Source of the DNA: Alentia gelatinosa
Lineage: Eukaryota > Annelida > Polychaeta > Phyllodocida > Polynoidae
Assembly (NCBI GenBank): GCA_950022655.1
Contig: OX465580.1
Location: forward strand, 121,317,016-121,381,015
Direction of reading: 5' to 3'
DNA length: 64,000 nt
The notes beneath the pieces were generated by a model, which was not told the origin of the DNA, searched no databases, and was given only the letters and a program-made list of their open reading frames with translations. A program made the translations under genes and the position numbers. This document shows, in pieces, positions 12,461 through 24,159 of this stretch (positions are counted from its first letter, which is position 1; each line of letters opens with the position of its first letter).

Positions 12461-15400
12461 TGTTGATCTCCTGCATTCATCTGGTTCCTTTACACGAGAA
12501 CAGTTCGAAATAAAAATGGTCGACTATTTTTTATCCCTTGCTTTACGCAATCTGGCACCACCGACCGATTTCTGCACCCACAAATGAAATCAAAGCTCAT
12601 TGAATTAATCAATGATGCTCTGTATTTAGCTACTAAAAGTCGGTGAGCGTCTATTTAAGTGCAGGTCACCGATTATATACGATTGACCATTCACAAGGAG
12701 AACCATTGACCATCTTTTGTACAACGTGAAACGTATCGCTGGGTGTTTAGTCAGGAGGTGGGAACGCTGCAATATCCTACACTTAAGTTTCCTAGTTTCC
12801 TTGTTCCATCTTCTTCATCACTTTTCCCTTGCAATACACATAACATTCCTGATATGTCTCCACACTCCAGTTAAGTTCACGGGGAAGTTTCATGATCCAG
12901 AATCGTACATGAAGAACCTTTTCTGTACCTCGTACAAGGGTTGCCGTCTAATAATATCTAAGTCTGATGGCTAAGAAAGTATTGGCCGTCCATAAGGTCG
13001 TCCATAAGTGTTGAATGAAATTGACCCGCATTGTCCCTGGGTCTCTATGGCGTACAGAAAAGGGTCTACATGTACGGTCCTGGATTATGAAACCGGTCCC
13101 AGGCTGGCAGGGGTTTCTACCTCCAATTATGTCGGTGTCTATGCAAAGAGATTAGTCATCTAAATTACCCATATTTATCAGTACTAAAATGACTGCATTG
13201 AGACAGTCACCATTTTGTAGCAGCTCCTCCTTGTCTCGATTTTTTTTTCATTCATTTTATTTATAGCATCCTAGGCTCGCAGGCCTGTCTTCCATCAGTA
13301 CAGTGTTACATTCTAGAAGCAATTAGCTTACATTTACACAATCATTGGTTATAATAACACATAATATAAGACATTTAAGAATTGTTGGTTCTCTAACAGT
13401 TCATGATTAGTGGGCTTACCGCCCGTCAACTAGAGATTTGTAGATTGTAGATCGATTCACAGTCAAGCACATGACTGTATGGCAGCCATGTAGTGAATAG
13501 TATGTTTACCCTCATTATCACTAGTTCCCAGTCTGCCCACATTGGGGTAAGGAGCTCTGACTGACTCCAATCAGAACACAGAGCCTGTAAGCTCACCCTG
13601 TAGCAAGGTGCCACCTGCTGTCTGTATACAAGCTGAGCAAACTGTCATTAAAATCGGTTAGTCCTTGACTCATAGTATTACCTAGTACAACTGTGTTTGA
13701 GTACTTACTCCCTTACTCTTAATGTCTACACCTAGTTGGTCTAAGCCTCTAGGCCACCTTCCCCTTCGGGAGTTAGGGGTAAAAAAACACCCTTAATCTT
13801 ATTTCTTTGGCGCTATTCCAGATGCCCTGCCAACGGTTTTGCAATATGAAATGACTGGCCATGTCAGCATTTGCCATGGCGTACGACACACCCTTTGATA
13901 ACTCATGTTATGAAAACAAGTTTCTCATTTTGTCTGCCCTGGCCTGAATTATCGTCTTCCTCGTAAGCGGTTGGGCTCCTCATGGCCCTATATAATGCGA
14001 GTTGGTCGGAATACACCTTAAGATGGGCCCAGTTTTCGGTGGTGCACGCAAGATGTCATGCCCCATTTATCAGGGTCCGTTCACAATTGACACAAGCTTG
14101 GATTTTGTCGGATAATGCTCTCCTTGAACACTACGAAGACACCTTCAACAGCAATGATATACAAGGAAATACAAGACAGGAGATGCCTACACTTTGCCGT
14201 GGGTAACGTCTACTTACTCACGTTATCTGCTTTTCTCGAGCCATCTTTTCTCCACTGGAACTATATATTGTGAGCCAAGAATAAGTACATAGGACACACT
14301 GTCTTCCCTTGACCTTAGGTGACAACACTATAGGGGCCTACTCTAGGTTAAGTCATATGACCCACCTATCACTGCGGAAATTCTGCAAGCCTTATGCGAC
14401 CAGGCAGAGGTGGGGTTCAGACGGTAGCACTCTATGCAGCTTATTCATTACTCAGAGAGTTCAAACATTTAATATCTCACATGTTCTCAAATCCTTCTCC
14501 ACAGACCCTGACCAGAGCGAATGTGGAACCAGTTGGTAGCTCGTCAGTTGACCAACAGATCTTCCAGGGCCTTCTCTTCAGACTTTACCCTAGAATTGAT
14601 CCTGTTTTGCCTGTAAGAAACCTCAGAGAATATTATGATCTCCACTGATTCTTGACTAGTTCTTTCACTGATCGCACTCCTTGGTTTTACAACTCCTGAT
14701 GCAGGGAAGAATTGCTTTAGATGACAGATGTGGTACCCCCTCAAGTAACCCAGGTATGCCTTCCCCATTAAATGCTATCCGTCTAAATCGCAACGGATGC
14801 GGTGAGGAATCCTAGCCGATGCCCACAAACTACTAACCGAGAGCAGAGGCCGAAAGTTCAGAGATTTTGAAAGATTGGACATAATTTTAGCACCAGAGTG
14901 TGTTATGAACATACATAACATCAACGCCTAACTTTATGTACCTTCATTGTTTCATTAACTGCAGTATTTAGTGGAATTTGATGAGCTTATGATCACCGTT
15001 CCATTCAAATCCCGACATGGCGGACACTACGCCGCTCGATGCGGAGGTGAGTTCTCGATTGAACGGAGAACTCACCTATAGCGCATAATGCACCAAAAGT
15101 CTGCCAGGTGGCATGACAATCGGCATCCAATCGTGGGGATCTCATATATCGCATCAATCGAGCGCAGTGGAGCAAGACCTCCGATTCACAGCCTATTGAG
15201 GAGAAACAGACCAAAATGAATTCTTACCAGAGTGGAACGCTAATGGAGCCTCACTCAAGGTTATGGAGAGATGGCAAGAACAATACGACGCGATTTAGCA
15301 GATAACCGGGTGAAAAATGAATTGGCGCATTTGAGCACTGCCTTTTGCTGAACTACCTTGAATATTATTCAACAATAATCCCCCTTCGAGGTCCCCTTGT

Positions 15401-15773
15401 ACTCTGTCCTTTTGCTGGCATAAGTTATTCAACGACCTCCTGTTTTAATACAATGTTACATGGTCTTCCGGTTTAGAATTGCGCAATGATACATCATATT
15501 ATTATTATAAAAACTATTTATCTGGAGTTACAAACCTTTGAGTATTTCAGCCCTTCAAAGCACAAAGGAATTATCCTTTCCATGTTAGAATTATATTTAG
15601 TATTGAATATCCCCCCATACTATGTCCTGTAAGATTAATCTCTCGACAATTCTTCTGCACATGAGTATCAGAGGAGTGTTTCTAAAAAGCCCAATAAGAT
15701 GAACATCCCTGAAACATTTTTTGGAAACTCTTTATGCAAAATTGTAAATTCCTTATGTTTTCTGTTTTTTCAG
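12461..15773. other. Intron sequence of the peptide gene
   Basis: This is the remainder of the 5.4-kb intron between the signal-peptide exon and the 13-codon exon. An 11-bp perfect hairpin (GGTGAGTTCTC ... GAGAACTCACC, 15042-15074) is the only distinct structure noticed. Confidence 0.5.
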
Positions 15774-15812
15774 AACTGCTGAACACACGGCCAGACAACA
15801 CGGCAGCAGCAG
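15774..15812 (+). CDS. 13-codon linker exon of the neuropeptide precursor
   Basis: This 39-nt exon is bounded by a strong acceptor (TCTGTTTTTTCAG ending at 15773) and donor GTGAGC at 15813. It is symmetric (phase 1-1): the single base left by the signal exon joins AA to give Glu, and a single G is passed on. The encoded segment (ELLNTRPDNTAAA) is hydrophilic and without cysteines, consistent with propeptide or spacer. Because it is symmetric, it could be skipped without changing the frame. Identification rests on splice consensus and phase fit with both neighbours; an exon this small is easily missed or misassigned. Confidence 0.7.
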
Positions 15813-18247
15813 GTGAGCAAAAGACTGTTCTACCCTTCACTAATATATGTGTATGATATCTGGTCAGTTTTATATATAATCGCTCATATCTTTCCCCCGA
15901 CATCTTCCTACCACTGGACACATATTATGAAGCTCGCGATAGGTGCAGAAAGGCAGAACTATATCTGATTGTTGCACCACTTTAGCGACACTTTAGCGAC
16001 GTGAATGGTCACTGTCGGACCATATGATCTGAAAGGATGATATATCTTCATAATATTCTCTGAGATGCTGCATCCTGCTCTGTGGCGTTCCCAGTATATA
16101 GATAGAATTGTGACACTGAAAATCTACCCCTCAAGGCCATGCCAGCAAAACAAGTCCAGCTTGATGGACGTATATGCTGTCATTGACTGTACTGAACAGG
16201 AAGAGCGAAAAGAAATTCTTAAACACGATCTTCTACAAAGATTATCAGAGAAAGAGAATTATATTCAACAAATCCAAGGGTAGTGATTTCTGACCTGCTG
16301 CTGAATAAATCTGAACAAGGAATTGAGTCCCTAAACCTTCCCGCGCCATGTGTTGCTGATAACTAAAGGCGCAATGCATGCAGTGATTTTAATTTTAAAT
16401 GTGCGATCCATCGATTGGACGTTGTTCATACATTGAAAGTAAGATTCAGGGCCCCGTAGACAAAAGCTAGCCTGACGCCTTATGAGTTTCATGATTGTAA
16501 CTATATGCTCGGAAACTGAGTAATGAATGTAAAATGTGTTGTAACTAGGCGCGCTTACAATATGTCTTCCATATACAAAAGAAGGATGTGGAGGTAACCA
16601 GAGATGTTAATGGTAAAGTGTGGATCACATTACGTACACAATATGCTCATGTTGACCCCGCTCAATTGTCGTCTGCTGCACCTCAGGCCTTATTGACTCT
16701 GGTCTATTTGTCGTCTGCTCTCAATGCAGATTTGTAATTCTCACCACCTTGATGATATGCATGGTGTTGCTGCAGGAGGTCACGTGATGAAGTGGAGGGG
16801 CCCACAACTACGCTATAGAAATAAGAGGACTTGGATCAACGTTACATTTATCACACCCTGATCTACTGGTCAGGGATGCTCAATTTGTAACTCAACAAAG
16901 GATAAAGGCTATTTAGCCCTTATAGATAAATCCTGAGAAAAACAATGAATGGAGTTGGTTATCTACGCATTAGTGCAGGTTCCAGTTGAGCCAGGTTCCA
17001 CAGTGATCTATGAACTGCATGTAGTTATATAGTTGTACATCAGGATGGTTGTGGAATCCCGCCTGTGTTAAGTCTATAAGTATAAGACGATTTATTTGTC
17101 TCGAAACAACTAAGACAATAATCCAATTTAAAGTCATGTAAGCATATATAGCATATTGTGAAATCGGTAGTCTGATGATTTGGACGCATAATTATAATGA
17201 TTTTCCAGGGCGATCACCATTTGGCTCCTAAAAAAGTTTTGATTTCTGATTGCGACTCTTGAAAGTAGGAATCTCTCTGTCATACGCATTATTTTCAATT
17301 GGACATAGGCCTAACACTATGTTCATAAAGTGATACATAGGCCTAACACTATATTCATAAATTGATAGACCACATAGGAGAAAATGGGAAAATAAGATAG
17401 ATGGCATCTTTATCGAAAAGTTCATTTATGCAGTCCCTGAGGTTGGATTACTAGTATGCATATAATCTTCCATTTTATTACCGAGACTAGCATCATCATA
17501 TACATAGGTGTTTCCTTTGACTTAATATCGTTTGACATGTCGATAAGCGCTACATAACTAGAAATTAGTGACTATTACGCATATACTACAAGTTGGTAGG
17601 GTGATTTATGTTCTGCTTGAGAGTCCCTGACCAAAAGGAGGCTGACACTGACTTCAGACATGTGTCAATGAAGGCCTGTCACACCAGCCTCCCTTGAGAA
17701 GTGTCAAGTTTCATGTTTCCTTCAGGGAAAGCAGGCAGATGCCACCTATCTATGTTAGCTAATGGAGACGGCAAGACCTAATTACCATGCATGGTGGTTG
17801 GTGGCAGAGACTACCCCTAGTCAGCCTGCATCAGGCCGGAGCTTCTGCACATAATTACAAAGTCAATACATTTATTTTGCTTGCTTTGCATTCCTAGCAT
17901 TGCCTTTACCACGTTTAGGGTCATCTAAGGTATACAATAATGTGTGGCTGTGCGTGATATCTGTTACTTAGTTACATTAGTGGGGTGAAGTTTAGGTGAA
18001 TCGAATATAACGGCATTTAAAGATTGAGTCTACGAAGAATACGCAGACCATACCTTGTTCTATAGAAGGATGTTTTTGGGATGGATTATTTACAGATGAT
18101 GGTCAGAGTAAAAAAGACCTGGTATACATAAGTTCAATATTGTGATTCCTTTACATTGGTCTCAGCAGTTATATAACCGTAATGAGCCATTGCAGCTGCA
18201 CTGTGGCCTGCGTTAGATAAAAGGTAAATATCCCTTTTCAATCTATC

Positions 18248-18881
18248 CCGGCGTTTACACTAGATGACTATAAACATTTTTTTCAGAATTTACTTTTGTT
18301 TTTACCAAACAAAGTTACAACCAGTTGCTTGATGTCCATGTACAGGTGATAAAGAGTAGTAACCTTCGAGAATGGCAGCCTCTCAGCATGGAAAATAACC
18401 GTTGCTCGTCTTCCTTGGAGAGCCACATAGTCCCGTAATTTAACAAAGGTTACTGAGTAGCCATGTATATATCGTTGATTATTGTCATATCCAGGGTGAC
18501 ATATCCATGGAAATAATAACACAGTTCTCAAAATTCAAAATAACATGAAAACATGACCACTGTAAATTGCCTAGCTAAAAATCCTCAGGTAGTGCTCGAT
18601 AACGCAATATCAGCCATGGAAGTCGTCGACCAACAGATCTCCTCAATTGTTTACACTAGCCGACCGTTTATAGAACTGTGCGACCACTCAGATTTGACAA
18701 AATCGTCAGGTGCCTAATTATTCAAGCGACCTTGAAATAGTCGTCGCCGTCAAATCGTCTGCCCATCGGCCGGCTGGTGCCGAATTGCCTAATCTGACGA
18801 TCTGTAGTCGTTGCTCATTTGCCGTCAGATGTTAGGCAATTCTAGAATCGTCACCTATAATCGTTTAGTGTAAACGGCGGT
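18248..18881. mobile_element. TIR-bounded non-autonomous element, about 634 bp
   Basis: The left end GGCGTTTACACTAGATGA and the right end (inverted: GCCGTTTACACTAAACGA) form short terminal inverted repeats. The right half repeats motifs such as AATCGTCAG and CCGTCAAATCGTC in both orientations. No transposase frame is present. Confidence 0.65.
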
Positions 18882-19761
18882 GTCTAGAGATGCATCAAAA
18901 AGTCCATCGCAGTGTATCAGGAGCTCAATGGATGCAGGGCCTTATACCTACATTTCACAGGCATTACTTTTAGAATGTCTTGCTACGTTCAACACATTTC
19001 ACCAACAGCATAAACATAGATTTGCTTCTAATTTCCAAGAGATTTGTCCATATGCATAGAGCCCAGGCTAATTATACATGGATTACAGGCTTGGCGAGAG
19101 ACGGTAGAGCCCACTGTACATCATTAGGCCCACCGCAGTCTCTACGGCCTATATATGAGCCGCGATAGCAGGGATTTCCCTACGTTAGGGGAGCTCTCTA
19201 AAGTAATACTACCCAGTAGAAGTATACGTTTTGTTTTCTCTATGAGCAAGTGCAATGTGGTTAATGGCTGGAATTATGTTTGTCTATATTTTCGTTCCAA
19301 TGGACTCTACGTGTGAGCCCGCGGTTGGAAAAAATTCAGACAGACTCACTACAGATAAGCCGCGTTGTTCCAAACATAATCACATTGAAAAACGGTAAAT
19401 GAAAGAGTTAGTCACCTCTAAGGGCACAATGTGTGACTTAAAAGTTGAGGTGTCATTCACTAAAGCCTCTTAGAAGGTGGGAAATTATCAGGTTTTAGTT
19501 CCATATGCAGACGTAGGATATTTCTATATACCTGTGCGTAAATGTCTCGCACTTACTGACCAGCTGTACGAATTCCGTTCGTAGCAGTGTGACTAATTAC
19601 TAATGATAATGGTGGGTCTTTTTTCTTTATTGTTTTATAATGATTTTCAGGAATCTGATAATAAGGAGACATATTGGGTATGTCTGAATTATATCTGTTC
19701 TTGTTGTTTTGGTCGGAAATATTCACCTCCTTCTTTAAATGTTTTCGACACAAAACAATAC

Positions 19762-20462
19762 AGTAATAAAACGATGTTCCTGTAAACGTACAAATTTCGA
19801 TCCGAACTCTGGCCCTGGGACGTTTACAACGAGGTGTTTACACCGAGTTGTAAATGTCCCAAGGGCCAGAGTGAGGATCATAATTTGTACGTTTGTACAG
19901 GTATAACGTTTTATCCTTACTATATGCCTCCAAAACATTCATATTCTTACCTTTTTTAAGTCGTAAGATCCATTTTAAATCCAATTTGAGTACAGAACGA
20001 TCAACATGAACCCTAGCTTTCGCTTCGTCCGTGGAATGCGGCTGTGACGTTATCGCATACCAACGCACATAGCAACCAGCATAGCAACATTTGTTGTCAC
20101 TTGGAAACCGGCCGGAAACCGGCCAGAAACCGTCGGGAAGAAAACATAGTGGTTGCTCTCTCATTGCACTCCTGTTTTTAAGGTCCTTACCATGTTAATT
20201 CAGGTTTTTATTACTGAAGTTTTTCTGTAATTCATTCATGTATTTTTGATTTCACAGTATTTCAGTAAGTCTTCTTTATGTACTCTAACGTTAACGTTAC
20301 CGATGTTGAAGCGGAGACACCGTCGGCCATTTTTAAATATCGACGTAATCATATCTGTTACGACCGTGAAATGAACCCTGATATACTGCACAGCTGTGCA
20401 GTACATCATGGGGCGCAGCGTGTAGTAATTACGTCACTTACGGCAGTAGGTATATAGTAAAG
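19762..20462. mobile_element. Foldback-containing dispersed element, about 700 bp
   Basis: Its left end (AGTAATAAAACGATGTTCCT) and right end (ACGGCAGTAGGTATATAGTA) match, in inverted orientation, the ends of a shorter 235-bp element at 46211-46445. The first 140 bp (19770-19911) are a palindrome with near-identical halves centred on about 19840. The open frame on the minus strand at 19838-20164 is inside this repeat and is not taken as a gene. Confidence 0.75.
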
Positions 20463-20620
20463 AATAGATTCCCTCCAGAGACACTGTCTATGTCTCTATA
20501 TGATACTCTTCTTCCATTAACCTTCCTCTTTAAGTAAACAGGAATCACATCGAGGTTCTGTGTAGTTAAATGTTTCTTTATTATTTGACAGTGCTTTAGC
20601 TATAACATAATAACGATTGA

Positions 20621-20861
20621 TAATTAAGCCGGGCATCCACTGCTTGCGATATGGCTCCGACAAGGCTACAATATAGCTATGAATCAAAGTGACTGCATCA
20701 CATATAGCCTTGTCAGAGTGTTGAAATATTCGATTTTATAGAATATCAGAGTACGTAGCTCAGTTACTGTATCGTCATTGTGTCAGAATGTTGAAAGAAA
20801 TTTGTGTCGTAGTGTGTCGGAACGCTTATCCTAGTGTGTCGGGAGCTCAGTGGGTTAATTA
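20621..20861. mobile_element. MITE related to the 7647-8105 type
   Basis: The left end TAATTAAGCCGGGCATCCACTG and the inverted right end AATTAACCCACTGAG form short imperfect terminal repeats. The interior carries CTCCGACAAGGCTACAATATAG and TGTGTCGGA motifs shared with other foldbacks in the window. Confidence 0.55.
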
Positions 20862-20997
20862 CTCTGTGTTATAGCCTCCTCTCAAATAGGGTATTTGGCT
20901 GGTCTGCACCATTGAGGTGCTGTTGAACTATCTTCTCCCATTATTATCGTTTGGGGACATCATTTAATCTACAGAAATATTATTGTATTATTTTCAG

Positions 20998-21061
20998 AAT
21001 ACGATGATACGCGGTATAAGGAGGATAGACGACTTCTTGACTACCTCCGCGATGTCAAAAG
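20998..21061 (+). CDS. Propeptide exon ending in a Lys-Arg processing site
   Basis: This 64-nt exon follows acceptor TATTTTCAG (ending 20997) and ends at AAAAG before GTACCT at 21062. The donor is weak (GTACCT instead of GTRAGT). With the base carried over, it encodes Glu and then 20 residues of charged propeptide (EYDDTRY at the start, LLDYLRDVK at the end). It leaves two bases, AG, of a split Arg codon. Either terminal exon supplies the third base (G at 22523 or A at 23449), and both give Arg, so a dibasic KR prohormone-convertase site is rebuilt exactly at the junction. Reading into the intron would add a short tail and stop near 21101. The weak donor may be relevant to the exon choice downstream. 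Confidence 0.8.
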
Positions 21062-22522
21062 GTACCTCATTCTATATAGTCACATACATCATCTGGAGCT
21101 ATGAAAACATTTACAACACAAAAGAAAATTTGAAATAATTCCTTCAAGATTTCCTGTTATACGTTTGCTGCACTAGTTGCCTCATCCCGGCCAGATAGAG
21201 AGTACTCTCAAATAGTGTGACAAGGATTCAAAACGACAAAGTCCACCACAGTTCTCTAATTACTCCTATGATCAGTCTATTAATAGTTTGAATACCGAAT
21301 CCCCAATAGATCATCCTTATAATAGAATTCATTGTTCAATTATAAACCATTGATCGAAAATTGGTAAATCAGATTTGACTTAAAGCCTAGTAGAATAGTC
21401 TACAACTAGTATAGGTGAATTAAAGTTTTATAATTAAATATCACTAAATCTATTTTTATCATAGCCTGATAGCGTTTTGATAACTTCACAAAAGATGTGT
21501 TCAATTTTCTAAGCCTAAGCGAGATCATTCCCAGAAATCTAGATATATTTCCGTAATATCCGTGGATGTAGTACATACTCAGTACGCACCTGCATGTGCA
21601 TGGCAGTCTTATTTGTTGTCATCTCTCTTTAAACCTTTGGTGCAACACACCGGAGTGGGGTGGCGTGGCATGTGTGTATCTTCTTTCACCCTAGGCCTAC
21701 CATGTACACCACTAAAAGCAACTTTCTGCATTCGCTATAATGAAACGTTATATCTGTAGTTCCATATTCTTTAAGCAAATCATATTTCAGAACATTTGCG
21801 GGAAAATAATCTTATCCTCCCCTGAATTCTTTGGTTTTTCCAATCCATACAACAAATTATTTTAGTGATTTTTTTTCAGCCCTGTATATTGACTCCTAAA
21901 GCTGTAAATGCTCAGTTCAAACATTTCCTACGTTATAAAACCTCTAGATGGGATTAAATTCATTGGAAAGTATACTGCTAGTGGATACCGCTAGGAGTTG
22001 CTATAAGCTGACTTTACAAAATTACTTGCACACGCAGTATACTTTTAAGCAGTATACTTTAATCGCCCCTGAACTTTTTAGATATAGATTAATGATAGTC
22101 AAAGCAAGATTACCTATGATACCTATGCGTGCCAGTACAACAACAGTGTGACCTAGAAATAGATAAAATTCAATTTGTAATACAGAGACAAATATAAGTA
22201 AGGAAACCCCCAACATGCCAATCCATTTATTAAACTACATACTTGTTATCAAAACACTAAAGCCGCCTCACAGTGGGTTATGGAATTTCACTGCCTTTTT
22301 TAGGTAAAATGCAAAGATGTTTTAGATAAATTGACTTGAATAGAAGGAAATGAAATAGTTCATGTATCTAATTGTCTTAATATTAGAACCTCTGACTAGA
22401 ACCGCGGTAGTTGTTTCGTCGTCTCTGTGCAGTGGTAGCAGGCCGAGAATATCACTCATCTGTTCGCGCTGGACGAGCATTGCGAGCTGTGCATTGACTG
22501 TTGATGGTTTTCTCTCCTCCAG

Positions 22523-22676
22523 GACCAACTGGTTGGAGGCCTTGTGTGGGAAGTGGGACGACTGGTGCATGCCTGAGACCCGAAAGCCCGGCCTTACCTG
22601 CTGCAACGGCTACACATGCAAATGCAACTTGTGGAATACCAATTGTAGATGCAAATCCAAGCTGTTTAACGGCTAA
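22523..22676 (+). CDS. Terminal exon 1: agatoxin-like cystine-knot peptide
   Basis: The acceptor TTTTCTCTCCTCCAG ends at 22522; the frame closes with TAA at 22674-22676. After the KR site the exon encodes about 50 residues with eight cysteines spaced C-x6-C-x10-CC-x4-C-x-C-x6-C-x-C. The block CKCNLWNTNCRC is the diagnostic signature of arthropod agatoxin-like peptides and related spider cystine-knot peptides. A C-terminal Gly before the stop predicts an amidated end after FN. These features point to a secreted neuropeptide with four disulfides. Given the shared propeptide and the absence of any venom context, an endogenous hormone is favoured over a toxin. The exon is in the same phase as 23449-23632, so the two are alternative 3' ends. 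An ATTAAA hexamer follows 72 nt after the stop. Confidence 0.88.
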
Positions 22677-22748
22677 TGCGGGTCCCTTGACGGCACCACC
22701 ACACCTGGTTACTGTTCATGGCGTGCCAAAATATCTCGATTCTTGAAG

Positions 22749-22754
22749 ATTAAA
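22749..22754 (+). promoter_or_regulatory. Candidate poly(A) signal ATTAAA for terminal exon 1
   Basis: The common variant hexamer ATTAAA occurs 72 nt after the terminal exon 1 stop codon and before terminal exon 2. It would allow the short transcript form to end here. Confidence 0.45.
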
Positions 22755-23448
22755 AAATACACTTAAAAAGAAACATCTGTTTGATATTGTTGTTGTTGAT
22801 GGTTCACTTCCGGAAGCGCCATCGGAAGGCGTGTGCGAAAGGCAGAGAGCATGGCTCCCACCTTGGGTTCAGACTGTTTGGTACGAGCATAAAACATTAA
22901 AAAAACATGAAACTTAGCCAAATTACCGAATTGAAAACAACCAATGAATGACCTCTATACAGATGCCCCGTGCTGCTAGGATACGGGGCCTGAATTTGTG
23001 TGATGCATACTGAACTCCTAGTTCCCTATGTCAATTACTCCTAAGGCACTAGCGCCCTAACCGGTGCCCTACGTCATTCTCTGTCACCCCAATCTTTCTC
23101 TACACTTTTTCTGATTCATGCACGCATGCTTAGAACTTCCAAAGAGCACTGTTCCACTGCCTGGTGTTATGTTGTTGACCCTGATGGTCAGCCCTGCCCC
23201 ACCCAGCAGCATGCAGTTCTCAGCAAAAACCGCCGCGGAAAAAAAACCACAGACGTGGCCGGCCCTCCTCCCAGTGTGAAACCAACGAGATACTGTGTTG
23301 TTGCTGCTGCCACTGCTGCTGCTGTTGTCTAGCTTACCCAGCCGTAATGACAGACGAACATAAAAGACACATTTCATCCCAGCTCAATCCTAGGTCCACT
23401 CATAGGTGGTTTCACCCCCTCTTTTCTGCTGGTTTCCATTCCAATCAG

Positions 23449-23632
23449 ACGCACTTACGTGGAGGAGGCGATCCGAAAACACTTCCCAACCTGTGCACGA
23501 TGGAACGAGAACTGCGACCCCTGGGGTCCTAGTGAACTAATGCGTTGCTGTGGAGGTGCTGAGAACATGGTCTGTAAGTGCAATCTATGGGCCCAAAACT
23601 GTAAATGCCACTCGCGGCTATGGGGAAGGTAG
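23449..23632 (+). CDS. Terminal exon 2: second agatoxin-like cystine-knot peptide
   Basis: The acceptor (pyrimidine-rich, CCAATCAG ending 23448) is followed by a single base A that completes the split Arg codon, then codons up to TAG at 23630-23632. The product has eight cysteines spaced C-x6-C-x10-CC-x7-C-x-C-x6-C-x-C, with the signature CKCNLWAQNCKC. It ends in RLWGR before the stop, predicting removal of Arg and amidation at Trp. Joined to the propeptide exon it gives KRR, so cleavage is again expected before the peptide. It clearly shares ancestry with terminal exon 1 but differs outside the cysteines, with a longer CC-to-C loop (7 versus 4) and a different C-terminus. It probably arose by exon duplication. 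Mutually exclusive use with terminal exon 1 is inferred from phase and from the stop codon in each. Confidence 0.86.
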
Positions 23633-23702
23633 TACCTTACCCCTGCGTGTTGTGGTGTTTGTGTGTAAATCCTTCAATGGAATATATAAAAAAAAGATAA
23701 AA

Positions 23703-23708
23703 AATAAA
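23703..23708 (+). promoter_or_regulatory. Candidate poly(A) signal AATAAA for terminal exon 2
   Basis: A canonical AATAAA lies 70 nt after the terminal exon 2 stop. Further AATAAA hexamers lie at 24141 and about 24590. Confidence 0.5.
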
Positions 23709-23824
23709 CCATTCAACCTAAAAGGAAAACAAGGCCTTAATCAAGGTATAACTGACATTGAATAGGCAGCAGTGAGGGTAATCAGGGAATTGCCCTCTGT
23801 GAGATCTGAGGTCTGCGCGTAAAC

Positions 23825-23933
23825 ATGTCCATCGCAGGTTGGCGTGTGTACAAGGCTCGACGTCATCTGTCATCTGGACGAGTCGTTGTACAAGTGTGGA
23901 ACGTCATCAAGACCTATGGTGACGACAATGGTG
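23825..23933 (+). CDS. Possible small exon, unrecognised product
   Basis: An open frame from ATG at 23825 runs 36 codons plus one base into a perfect donor GTGAGT at 23934. The segment also contains a weak acceptor-like CGCAG at 23832-23836, so the exon could start inside it. The encoded stretch is basic (GWRVYKARRHL near the start, NVIKTYGDDNG at the end) and matches no family I know. No partner exon was identified. It lies 190 bp after terminal exon 2, in a region that could instead be that gene's 3' flank. It may be chance; codon statistics or a transcript would decide. Confidence 0.25.
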
Positions 23934-24159
23934 GTGAGTGACACCGCCTGACATGTGTTGCGGAAACAGAAAAAGGTGTGATCTTCAAAATGGACAACTG
24001 ATATTATCGCTCGTAAATCTGCAAAACATTTGGCTTCATAGTGCTATACTCTTATACAAATTATACTCCAGCCTAGACATCAATCCCTCTGCTAGATTTT
24101 ATACCAGGTACCGACCCTGATTTTGTCCACGTTTCACATCAATAAAATTTCAACTCGAG

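Larger units (their letters stand above)
15813..20997. other. Intron of the peptide gene with several MITEs
   Basis: This 5.2-kb intron contains the elements described separately at 18248-18881, 19762-20462 and 20621-20861. No other exon was recognised. Confidence 0.5.
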
